NCBI GenBank assembly: GCA_022648165.1
Contig: JALCLX010000002.1
Coordinates: 62,001-126,000, forward strand
Direction: 5' to 3'
DNA from: Ancrocorticia sp.
GTDB lineage: Bacteria; Actinomycetota; Actinomycetes; Actinomycetales; Actinomycetaceae
Length of the DNA: 64,000 bases
The notes below the pieces were generated by a model that ran no database searches, had not been told where the DNA came from, and was given only the letters and a program-made list of their open reading frames with translations. Below are positions 9,680-17,316 of this stretch, in pieces. Within the stretch, counting starts at the first letter, position 1; each line of letters opens with the position of its first letter. The position numbers were made by a program, and so were the translations under genes.

Positions 9680-9717
9680 CCAGCGCAATAGTAGCGCTCA
9701 TCCAGCGCAGTAGTAGC
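9680..9717. repeat. Imperfect tandem direct repeat, 22-bp period
   Basis: CCAGCGCAATAGTAGC (9680-9695) and CCAGCGCAGTAGTAGC (9702-9717) match at 15 of 16 positions in the 117-bp gap between the DUF2342 gene and the E1-like gene. Confidence 0.7.
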
Positions 9718-9777
9718 CTGATAACCACCTGTGGATAGGTTCTGCGCTCTCCGATCCGTTATGGTTCGCTATAACGC

Positions 9778-10683
9778 ATGCACATCCAGCCTCATCTCGG
9801 AGTTTTTTGGCGGTCCGAATCCGTCATTCAAATCGGCATTGATCCCCGAATTGGAATCGTTATCGAGGGCCTCACCACAGGTGAACAAGACCTTGTGGCA
9901 TTCCTAGCTACGCCACGCACCCTTCCAGAGCTCGCCGCCGAAGCGCACAAACGCCGCATCTCCCACGATCGTCTCACGGCGATTGTGACGATGCTTCGCC
10001 GGGCCCGTGTGCTGTGCGACGAAGAATGCGATCCGCTCCCCCGCCGGCACGAGCAATCGATCTACCTGCATTCTCTCGATACTCTTGGCACTGCGATTGG
10101 ATTAGCACTGGCGCGCAGCGGCGTTGGGAGGCTCGTCTTTGACGATCCACGGGTGGTTGGGCCAGGGGATCACGAAGCGCTTTGGCCAAAGCATGCGGGT
10201 GAACCGCGAAATCACGCATTTCTTTCCGCACTCAGACACGTTGCCCCGCATGTGGAGACACGGGGCGAAACACACTTCGCTGTGCTCACAGGCTCTCGCT
10301 TGGTCGATCCTCGAGTGGCCGCCACATACGTTGACCGATGGATCCCCCACCTGGCAGCATGGACCGAAGATGTGGATGTATGTGTCGGCCCGATTGTGGA
10401 ACCAGGAGAGAGCGCATGCGTAGGATGCATGCACTGGAATCATCTGGATGAAGATGCCGCGTGGGCGTACGTGGCGCCGCAAGCATTAATGCACGCTCCA
10501 CTTCCTGCTGTCATCGATGCACGCGAGCTGGCCGTGGCACTCGCAGTACGTGCCATCATCGGTTATCTGGCAGGAATGGGCAATTCGTTGCGGAATGCCA
10601 TGTGGCGGGTAGGGCCGCTTCCCGCAGCGCCACATGTGGTAGAGGTACTTCCTCATCATTCGTGCGGTTGCATTCCACGATAG
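9778..10683 (+). CDS. E1/ThiF-like superfamily protein, orphan, function unknown
   Basis: A 301-residue protein with an N-terminal winged-helix-like part (TLPELAAEAHKRRISHDRL), a Rossmann-like centre (LDTLGTAIGLALARSGVGRLVFDDP), a substrate-type segment (GPIVEPGESACVGCMHWNHL) and a C-terminal C-x-C (HHSCGC). This is the actinobacterial ThiF/TOMM-cyclodehydratase-like family encoded next to DUF2342 and uvrD2. A canonical ATP-binding GxGxxG is not evident (SGVGRL only), so adenylylating activity is uncertain. No ubiquitin-like or RiPP precursor gene is nearby. No clear Shine-Dalgarno precedes ATG 9778; an inverted repeat GTTAT...ATAAC ends 2 bases before it. Confidence 0.65.
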   Translation: MHIQPHLGVFWRSESVIQIGIDPRIGIVIEGLTTGEQDLVAFLATPRTLPELAAEAHKRRISHDRLTAIVTMLRRARVLCDEECDPLPRRHEQSIYLHSLDTLGTAIGLALARSGVGRLVFDDPRVVGPGDHEALWPKHAGEPRNHAFLSALRHVAPHVETRGETHFAVLTGSRLVDPRVAATYVDRWIPHLAAWTEDVDVCVGPIVEPGESACVGCMHWNHLDEDAAWAYVAPQALMHAPLPAVIDARELAVALAVRAIIGYLAGMGNSLRNAMWRVGPLPAAPHVVEVLPHHSCGCIPR

Positions 10684-10700
10684 CCACATCAGTGGCGATT

Positions 10701-10765
10701 ATTCGTTGACCAGATAACGTGTGCCTATTCGTTGACCAGATAACGTGTGCCTATTCGTTGACCAG
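10701..10765. repeat. 26-bp tandem repeat covering the end of uvrD2
   Basis: The core ATTCGTTGACCAGATAACGT recurs at 10701 and 10727. A third copy at 10753 matches for 13 bases (ATTCGTTGACCAG) before diverging. The third copy is the last codons of uvrD2 (Leu-Val-Asn-Glu plus stop), so the coding end appears duplicated twice downstream. Confidence 0.9.
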
Positions 10766-12727
10766 GTCAAGTATCTCCTCGCCCCACTGTGATAATTTGC
10801 TCGCGCCGACGCCTTTAATACGTGCCAAAGCGTCCATCGTGCGCGGCCGAGCAACCGCGATTGCGCGCAACGTCGTGTCATGGAATACCGTGTAAGGCGC
10901 CCTTCCCATGCCATGCGCAACATCAGATCGCCACGCCGCAAGCTTGTCAAACAGCGCCACCGCATCTGGATACTGTTCAGCAAACGCCGCCGCCCGCGCT
11001 GCGCGGCTCTTGCGCGCTGACACTGGTTTCTCCGGCGCAGGCCACATCCGAAGGAGGAACCGGCTCATTTTGCGCTTGCCATGCCCCGGTCCGTTGCTCC
11101 GTGCAAAGGAAATGAAAAGCCGCTGCTGTGCCCGGGTCATCCCCACATATAATAACCGCCGTTCTTCTGAGATCGCCTCTCCAGTGCGCGCAAGCGAGAT
11201 GGGCATCAGCCCCTCACTCATTCCGGCCAGAAAAACCGCCTCCCATTCCAAGCCTTTTGCCGCGTGCAAGGAGGAGAGTGTGACGCCATCGATTTCCGGC
11301 GCATTCTGTAGCTGGGCCCGCTCTTCCAGTTCTGCGACAAACTCGGCCATGGAGGCACCGCGCGATTTCTCCAGATCTGCGGCGAGAACATTGAGCGCAT
11401 TCAAGGCCTCCCAGCGATCTCGCGCGGCCCCCGCATTTTCCGGTGGTTCTGGCCGCCAACCGCCCGTGTGAAGGATCGATTGTACATTCGATGTCAAAGA
11501 GCCCGTCACACCCTCACGCGCCGCACTCCGCATCGCGATCATTGCCTCACGTATCTCGCGGCGCTCGAAGAATCGTTCAGCACCACGGACCGTATAGCCT
11601 AAGCCGGCAGCGGAAAGCGCCGCCTCGTATGTGGCCGATTGGGCATTGGTACGGTACAGAATCGCGATGTCTCGCAAAGGAACGCCCTGTTCTCTCAGCG
11701 TCAAAATCTCGCCCGCGATGTGTGAAGCTTCCTCAGTATCATCGGCGTATTCGTGCCAGACGACGGCGGGGCCAGAAGGCTTTTGCGATATCAACTGCAC
11801 AGCGCCATCCGTACGGTCACCCGCGATCACCTCGTTGGCCGCTGCCACGATCTGGGGTGTTGACCGATAGTCACGCACTAATTCCACCACGGTAGCGCCG
11901 GGAAACTCCTGTGTGAATCCCGCCAGATAGTGAGATGAGGCTCCCGCGAACGAATAGATCGTTTGGGAAACATCCCCTACAACACACAGGTTCTTCCGGC
12001 CGCCTAGCCACAGCTGAAGTAAACGGTGCTGCAGGGGAGACACGTCCTGATATTCGTCAACAACGAAGTAACGATACTGCGAACGGATCTGATGTGCTAT
12101 ATCGGGCCGCTCCAGGAGCACGCCCACCAACAGGAGCAAAACATCCTCGAAATCAATGGCGCGGTGCTCGGTTTTCACGGATTCGTAAAGATTCAGTAGC
12201 CTCGCAATTTCATCGCGGGAGTACCCGGCAACTTCAGGGCGTTCCTCTTGCGCGGCACGCTCCGCGTAGTCTTCTGGCGCTATCAGTGAGACCTTCGCCC
12301 ATTCCACTTCGGCTGCGAGATCGCGCACCGTCACGCGGTCCACGGCCATTCCCAGTTGGCCAGCCGCCTGAGACACCAACGGCGCCTTGTGCTCAGTCAG
12401 AGAGGGAAAATAGCCGCCCACAGCGGTGGGCCAAAAGTAGCGCAACTGACGAAGCGCAGCAGCGTGAAATGTCTGTGCAGATACACCACGCACACCCAGA
12501 TCTCGCAGCCGCGAGCGCATCTCACCGGCCGCGCGCGACGTGAATGTTACGGCCAGCACATTCTGCGGTACGAATGCGCCCGTTCTGACCCCGTATGCGA
12601 TGCGGTATGTGATCGCGCGTGTCTTGCCCGTTCCGGCACCTGCCCGCACGCACAGCGGGCCGTCCAGATACGTTGCAACACGCCGCTGCTCCGGATCGAG
12701 GTACTCCAGAAACTCTTCAGAATCCAT
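10751..12727 (-). CDS. uvrD2: UvrD2-type ATP-dependent DNA helicase (SF1A) with HRDC domain
   Basis: A 658-residue SF1 helicase. It shows the Q-motif (LDPEQRRVATYLDGP), Walker A (RAGAGTGKTRAITYRI), DEYQD in VDEYQDVSPLQ, motif III (VVGDVSQTIYSFAGA), motif V/VI elements (SSLHAAKGLEWEAVFL, RRLLYVGMTRAQ) and a C-terminal HRDC domain (about 575-658, FHDTTLRAIAVARPRTMDAL). It unwinds 3'-tailed DNA in repair. The tetracysteine zinc motif that precedes HRDC in mycobacterial UvrD2 is missing. ATG 12727 is preferred because GGAAGGA lies at good spacing. A GTG at 12757 overlapping the nudC stop would add 10 residues and couple the two genes. Confidence 0.92.
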   Translation of the reverse strand: MDSEEFLEYLDPEQRRVATYLDGPLCVRAGAGTGKTRAITYRIAYGVRTGAFVPQNVLAVTFTSRAAGEMRSRLRDLGVRGVSAQTFHAAALRQLRYFWPTAVGGYFPSLTEHKAPLVSQAAGQLGMAVDRVTVRDLAAEVEWAKVSLIAPEDYAERAAQEERPEVAGYSRDEIARLLNLYESVKTEHRAIDFEDVLLLLVGVLLERPDIAHQIRSQYRYFVVDEYQDVSPLQHRLLQLWLGGRKNLCVVGDVSQTIYSFAGASSHYLAGFTQEFPGATVVELVRDYRSTPQIVAAANEVIAGDRTDGAVQLISQKPSGPAVVWHEYADDTEEASHIAGEILTLREQGVPLRDIAILYRTNAQSATYEAALSAAGLGYTVRGAERFFERREIREAMIAMRSAAREGVTGSLTSNVQSILHTGGWRPEPPENAGAARDRWEALNALNVLAADLEKSRGASMAEFVAELEERAQLQNAPEIDGVTLSSLHAAKGLEWEAVFLAGMSEGLMPISLARTGEAISEERRLLYVGMTRAQQRLFISFARSNGPGHGKRKMSRFLLRMWPAPEKPVSARKSRAARAAAFAEQYPDAVALFDKLAAWRSDVAHGMGRAPYTVFHDTTLRAIAVARPRTMDALARIKGVGASKLSQWGEEILDLVNE

Positions 12728-12756
12728 AGCGTCAATCCTTCCACGGGGATCGGACA

Positions 12757-13683
12757 CTATTCATGCTGACCTAACATATGTGCAAACGATTCTCCCAACC
12801 ACGTCTGCACCAATGTGGCGGCCACTGAGGTTGGTGACGGCATTCTGATAGCTCCTGCGATCAGCTGGCTGCGGAACTCGCTGCGTGAAAAGAAATGCGC
12901 GTGGGCCATCTCTTTGCCATCCACCGCAATGTCACGCTCCGTGGCGTCTGTCCACCCCTGGAAAGCCAGCATGAGTGAACGCGGAAATGGCCATGGCTGT
13001 GATCCGAAATATTCGAGTTTGTTCACCGGGATGCGGGTCTCCTCGAAAACTTCCCGCCGCACGGCAGCCTCCAGCGTTTCTCCGGCCTCTACAAAGCCAG
13101 CGAGCACAGAATAACGTCCCGGCCCCCACGCCGTATTACGTCCCAACAGCAGGTTGTCATCCTGGTCGTGAATCGCCATGATCACAGCGGGATCAATCCG
13201 CGGATAGGAAATGTGGCCGTTTTCGCAGATCTTGTCCCAACCCGTGAAGCGCAGCGTCAACTCCGCTCCACACTCCGAACAGAATCTCGCTGTGCGCTGC
13301 CACGCCAGCACTGCCACCGCAGACACCGCGAGCGCCGTATCGACCTCGTTGAATAGATGCGCCCACAAACGGATGGGACGGAAATCGAACTGGCCCTCCG
13401 CCCCAGATGCGTCGCACGCAAAGTACCGCGTTGTTCCCGTTCTTCCCAGATACACCGCGTTGTAACTACCCCAAGTCGATGCAGCGTTTCTGTCGAGTTT
13501 GAGAACTTCGAGTTCACCGCTGCCGGCTCCCGGCGCCACCGCAACGCTGTCTCCAGAAACTATGAGGAACCTCGCTCCCTCGGCAGATCGCGCGCCTGCC
13601 AGCGCAGAAGAATCCATCCGCGTTATTTCGTCCCGATCCACGTATCCACGCGCTAAGGTCAGATACAACGTACACTCCTTCAT
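12757..13683 (-). CDS. nudC: NAD(H) pyrophosphatase NudC (Nudix)
   Basis: A 308-residue Nudix hydrolase that splits NADH into NMNH and AMP and, in E. coli, removes NAD caps from RNA. The Nudix box is at residues 196-218 (GFVEAGETLEAAVRREVFEE), and the NudC signature SQPWPFPRS is at 228-236. A zinc-ribbon-like region has Cys135, Cys138 and Cys153; the fourth ligand position reads ENGH, so His157 may replace Cys. The N-terminal domain is the usual poorly conserved one. Its stop codon overlaps the alternative upstream uvrD2 start by one base, suggesting a shared transcript. It is divergent from glgX across 116 bp. Confidence 0.9.
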   Translation of the reverse strand: MKECTLYLTLARGYVDRDEITRMDSSALAGARSAEGARFLIVSGDSVAVAPGAGSGELEVLKLDRNAASTWGSYNAVYLGRTGTTRYFACDASGAEGQFDFRPIRLWAHLFNEVDTALAVSAVAVLAWQRTARFCSECGAELTLRFTGWDKICENGHISYPRIDPAVIMAIHDQDDNLLLGRNTAWGPGRYSVLAGFVEAGETLEAAVRREVFEETRIPVNKLEYFGSQPWPFPRSLMLAFQGWTDATERDIAVDGKEMAHAHFFSRSEFRSQLIAGAIRMPSPTSVAATLVQTWLGESFAHMLGQHE

Positions 13684-13799
13684 CCGGCTCGCCGCCTCTC
13701 ACCCTACGCCGCGGCGAATCGCACTATGCGGGCGCTCACGGCGCACATGTCCGCTCACCTCGTAGAATGCTCTGAGACTCATTATGGGATACTGAGGCG

Positions 13800-16034
13800 G
13801 TGACACTCGTGACAACGTGGCAATTGACCCCGCGCTATCAGGCTTTCGATGCTGCGGAAGCTGAACCGGCGTCTATCCCGATCCGCCTCGGTGCCACGCT
13901 CATTGGAGATGGTGCCGATTTCGCTGTTTTTGCTCCGGGCGCGGCGCGAGTGGATGTGTGCTTATTTGCGCGTGTAGGCTCTGAGCTCACCGAAAAACGC
14001 TTCACTCTGAATTCGGCATTTGGTTACTGGACCGGGCACGTTCCTCACGTAGAGGCAGGCCAGCTCTATGGATACCGCGTACACGGCCGGTGGGCCCCGG
14101 AACTCGGGTTGTACTTTAACCCTGCGAAAGTTTTGCTTGACCCATATGCGCGGGCCATATTGAAAACACCCACGCTGTGCCCTGCATTGTATGCGCACAA
14201 AGTCAACGACGCACTCGAACCCACGGCGTACCCGCCACTTCCAGATGACCACGATTCGGCGCTCGTGACTGCTCTGGGAATCGTGCTCCCGGATACGCAA
14301 ACGGCCGCCGATACACGCCCTTTCACGCCGTGGGACGACACCGTGATCTACGAAGCTCACGTCAAAGGGCTCACACAGTTGGCTCCCGATATTCCAGAAG
14401 AACTCCGCGGAACCTATGCGGGATTAGCGCATCCGCACACAATCGACCGGCTGAAACAGCTGGGAATTACCGCCATCGAGTTGCTGCCGATACACGCCAA
14501 AATGGCGGAGCCATTTCTCACGCAACGCGGACTGCCGAACTACTGGGGGTACAGCACTCTATCCTTCTTCTCTCCGGAGCCGAGCTACGCCACACGCAGT
14601 GCGCAGGAACGTGGCGGCGCCGCCGTCGTCGAAGAAGTGCGCGCGATGGTACGGGCGCTCCACGAAGCCGGTATCGAGGTAATACTCGACGTGGTGTACA
14701 ACCATACGTGTGAGGGCGGTAATGACGGTCCTACCGTGAGCTGGCGTGGACTGGATCAACCCTCCTACTATCTTCACTCCCCCACGGATCCTGCCCGTCT
14801 TATCGACACCACCGGCTGTGGGAATTCACTGGACTTCCGCCGGCAACACGTCGTGGCGATGGCGCTCGATTCGTTGCGCTATTGGGCGTCTGATATCGGC
14901 GTGGACGGGTTCCGATTCGACCTGGCAGTCACGCTTGGCCGCCGCGGTGATCAGGGCGAACAATTCGACAGTTCGCACCCGTTCTACGTTGCCCTGACAA
15001 CGGACCCACTACTGCGAACCGTCAAAATCATCAACGAACCATGGGATCTGGGGCCCAACGGGTGGCAGACGGGCCGTTTCATCCAACTGACGGCGGATTG
15101 GAATGACCATTTCCGGGATACAGCTCGCAGCTTCTGGGTGGCTCAGCCGCGCGCGATGTCCAGTGGCGGCTACGGTGGAGATCTGAGAGATCTGGCGACG
15201 CGCCTCGCTGGCTCTGCCGATCTGTTCGGCCATGGGCGCATCCCCGGGGGCCGCGGGGCCTTCGCATCAGTCAATTTCATCACAGCACATGATGGATTCA
15301 CCTTGCGGGACCTAGTTTCCTTCGATTCCAAACACAACGATGCAAACTTGGAGAACAACCGCGACGGCTCCAACGACAACAAATCGTGGAACCACGGCTG
15401 GGAGGGCGATGGCACCCCCGGGAATCGGCCGAATCCTGGCATTTTTGCCCGCCGGCGCCAGACGATGCGCAATCTTCTTGCCACGCTTATCTTTTCAACT
15501 GGCACACCTATGTTGTGCGCCGGAGATGAGTTCGGCCGTACACAGCAGGGCAATAACAACTCTTATTGTCAGGACAACGAAATCTCTTGGCTGAATTACG
15601 ACCACTCGCAGTGGCAAACTGATCTGCGCGATACGGTTGCCTACCTACTCTCAATCCGCCGCGAGCACCGCGTACTTCGCCCAATCCGTTTCTATACGGA
15701 AGTGCAAAGTGGGCTTGATCCCGTCCCTGATCTCGGCTGGTTTGATACGAGCGGCGATCCGATGCCAGAGCACAAGTGGTTCGATGCCCAGGGTAGAACA
15801 TTGCAGATGCTGCGTTCGGGGCGCGGCCACGATGTAGATGCGTTGTTGGTCCTCAACGGTTCGCTGCGCGAATGCGAAATCACACTGCCAGAGGGCCGCA
15901 CAACGCCCTTCGAACTCGTATGGGACTCCACCTGGGAGCGTCCACGCACCGTTCACGACGTTTACGCGCCGCGAGCGGTCACTCGAATCGCTCCGCTTTC
16001 GATCCGCTTGTTCTTGGCGAATCCCGCCCGCTGA
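13800..16034 (+). CDS. glgX: Glycogen debranching enzyme GlgX (isoamylase-type, GH13)
   Basis: A 744-residue enzyme that hydrolyses alpha-1,6 branches of glycogen. It has an N-terminal CBM48 domain (GATLIGDGADFAVFAPGAARVDVC), then a GH13 barrel with VILDVVYNHTCEGG, the nucleophile Asp in DGFRFDLA (about residue 373), the acid/base Glu in IINEPWDLG (about 412) and FITAHDGFTLRDLVSFD. The length fits GlgX. GTG is the start; GAGG lies only two bases upstream, while GATACT six bases before the GTG could act as a -10 for a leaderless mRNA. It opens the plus-strand glucan block. Confidence 0.93.
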   Translation: MTLVTTWQLTPRYQAFDAAEAEPASIPIRLGATLIGDGADFAVFAPGAARVDVCLFARVGSELTEKRFTLNSAFGYWTGHVPHVEAGQLYGYRVHGRWAPELGLYFNPAKVLLDPYARAILKTPTLCPALYAHKVNDALEPTAYPPLPDDHDSALVTALGIVLPDTQTAADTRPFTPWDDTVIYEAHVKGLTQLAPDIPEELRGTYAGLAHPHTIDRLKQLGITAIELLPIHAKMAEPFLTQRGLPNYWGYSTLSFFSPEPSYATRSAQERGGAAVVEEVRAMVRALHEAGIEVILDVVYNHTCEGGNDGPTVSWRGLDQPSYYLHSPTDPARLIDTTGCGNSLDFRRQHVVAMALDSLRYWASDIGVDGFRFDLAVTLGRRGDQGEQFDSSHPFYVALTTDPLLRTVKIINEPWDLGPNGWQTGRFIQLTADWNDHFRDTARSFWVAQPRAMSSGGYGGDLRDLATRLAGSADLFGHGRIPGGRGAFASVNFITAHDGFTLRDLVSFDSKHNDANLENNRDGSNDNKSWNHGWEGDGTPGNRPNPGIFARRRQTMRNLLATLIFSTGTPMLCAGDEFGRTQQGNNNSYCQDNEISWLNYDHSQWQTDLRDTVAYLLSIRREHRVLRPIRFYTEVQSGLDPVPDLGWFDTSGDPMPEHKWFDAQGRTLQMLRSGRGHDVDALLVLNGSLRECEITLPEGRTTPFELVWDSTWERPRTVHDVYAPRAVTRIAPLSIRLFLANPAR

Positions 16035-16100
16035 CGCGCTTTCCGTGACCAGAGCAATCTGAGCTACTATTTTGGGGATGCATCAACCGCAAAGGACATC

Positions 16101-17207
16101 ATGACTACCAGTTTCGGAGACACGCTCGAGAACGCTACAAGCGCGGCTTCGCTCGCGCATTCGCGCGCGGTGAGCCAGAAAATCGAAAAGGCCATTGCTG
16201 AGGATCCCAGCGAATTCCGGGTTCTCACAGGGGATCGGCCCACCGGTAACCTCCACATTGGCCATTACTTCGGGTCACTGCAAAACCGGGTCCGGCTGCA
16301 GCAAGCGGGCGTAGATACGTGGCTGGTGATTGCGGACTTTCAGGTGATCACGGACCGCGACGGCGTCGGCCCCATCAAAGAACGCGTGTACTCGCTAACT
16401 ACCGATTATCTGGCGGTGGGCATCGACCCGCAGAAGGCAACGATATTTCCCCACTCGCAGGTGGAAGGGCTCAATCAGCTGATGCTTCCCTTCCTCTCGC
16501 TCGTCACGGACGCCGAACTCCGGCGCAATCCCACTGTCAAAGCCGAACTTGAGGCTACTGGAAATCGCCCTATGTCCGGGCTTCTCCTCACCTACCCAGT
16601 GCATCAGGCCGCCGATATCCTTTTCTGCAAAGCAAATATTGTTCCGGTTGGCAAAGATCAGTTGCCCCACTTAGAGCAGGCGCGTGTCATTGCCGATCGT
16701 TTCGAATCGCGTTTTGGCCATCCGGCGGGAAGCGACAAACCCGTATTCGCTCGTCCGCAAGCCCTTTTGTCAGAAGCGGAAATGGTGTTGGGGCTTGACG
16801 GAACCAAGATGAGCAAGTCCAAGGGCAACACGATCGAATTGCGTATGAGCGCCGATGAAACCGCTCGGCGAATCAGAAAGGCAGTCACTGATTCCGAACG
16901 CTTCATCACCTTCGATCCGGAGAATCGACCGGAAGTGTCCAACCTGCTCAGGATTGCCGGAATGTGCCAGAATAGGGATCCGCGTGATATCGCCGCTGAA
17001 ATAGGTAATGGCGGTGCAGGCATGCTGAAGAAGGTCGTGACTGAATCGCTCAACGAGCTACTCGCTCCCGTACGGGCACGCCGCGCGGAACTCGAAAAGA
17101 ACCAGGACTTCATCCGCGAAGTCCTTCGCCATGGGATCGAAGTGGCAAATGAACGCGCTGAGCAGACGCAACGCGAAGTCCGCGAAGCAATGAACATGGT
17201 GTATTAG
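16101..17207 (+). CDS. trpS: Tryptophanyl-tRNA synthetase
   Basis: A 368-residue class I synthetase that charges tRNA-Trp. The HIGH motif appears in GDRPTGNLHIGHYFGSL (about residue 48), and KMSKS in GLDGTKMSKSKGNTIELR (about 234). Relative to the compact bacterial enzyme of about 330 residues it has an N-terminal extension of about 35 residues. The start ATG has AAAGGA at good distance. The gene sits between glgX and glgE with no functional link to glucan metabolism visible. Confidence 0.95.
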   Translation: MTTSFGDTLENATSAASLAHSRAVSQKIEKAIAEDPSEFRVLTGDRPTGNLHIGHYFGSLQNRVRLQQAGVDTWLVIADFQVITDRDGVGPIKERVYSLTTDYLAVGIDPQKATIFPHSQVEGLNQLMLPFLSLVTDAELRRNPTVKAELEATGNRPMSGLLLTYPVHQAADILFCKANIVPVGKDQLPHLEQARVIADRFESRFGHPAGSDKPVFARPQALLSEAEMVLGLDGTKMSKSKGNTIELRMSADETARRIRKAVTDSERFITFDPENRPEVSNLLRIAGMCQNRDPRDIAAEIGNGGAGMLKKVVTESLNELLAPVRARRAELEKNQDFIREVLRHGIEVANERAEQTQREVREAMNMVY

Positions 17208-17293
17208 AACGCTGAGGCACTTCGGCGGCCCTCCAGCGTTGCTGTGTGTGGCGGTTGCAGAACCTTTCGTGGCAGGTTTGTCTGCACAATGCG

Positions 17294-17311
17294 TGCTAAA
17301 CGCTTAGTCTT
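17294..17311 (+). promoter_or_regulatory. Putative LacI-family operator overlapping the glgE promoter
   Basis: CTAAACGCTTAG (17296-17307) is a near-palindrome whose core AAACGCTT matches the LacI-family pattern AANCGNTT. TAGTCT (17305-17310) overlaps it, six bases before the glgE ATG, and would serve as a -10 for a leaderless transcript. A LacI-type gene closes the same gene block at 23380. Binding is inference. Confidence 0.4.
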
Positions 17312-17316
17312 AACAC

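Noticed and set aside
9778..10683. RiPP/TOMM biosynthetic locus
   Set aside because: The E1-like protein has no YcaO, dehydrogenase or precursor gene nearby; the neighbourhood is housekeeping.
10701..10765. Possible CRISPR-like array
   Set aside because: The 26-bp copies are directly adjacent without spacers and the last one is coding sequence; this is a tandem duplication.
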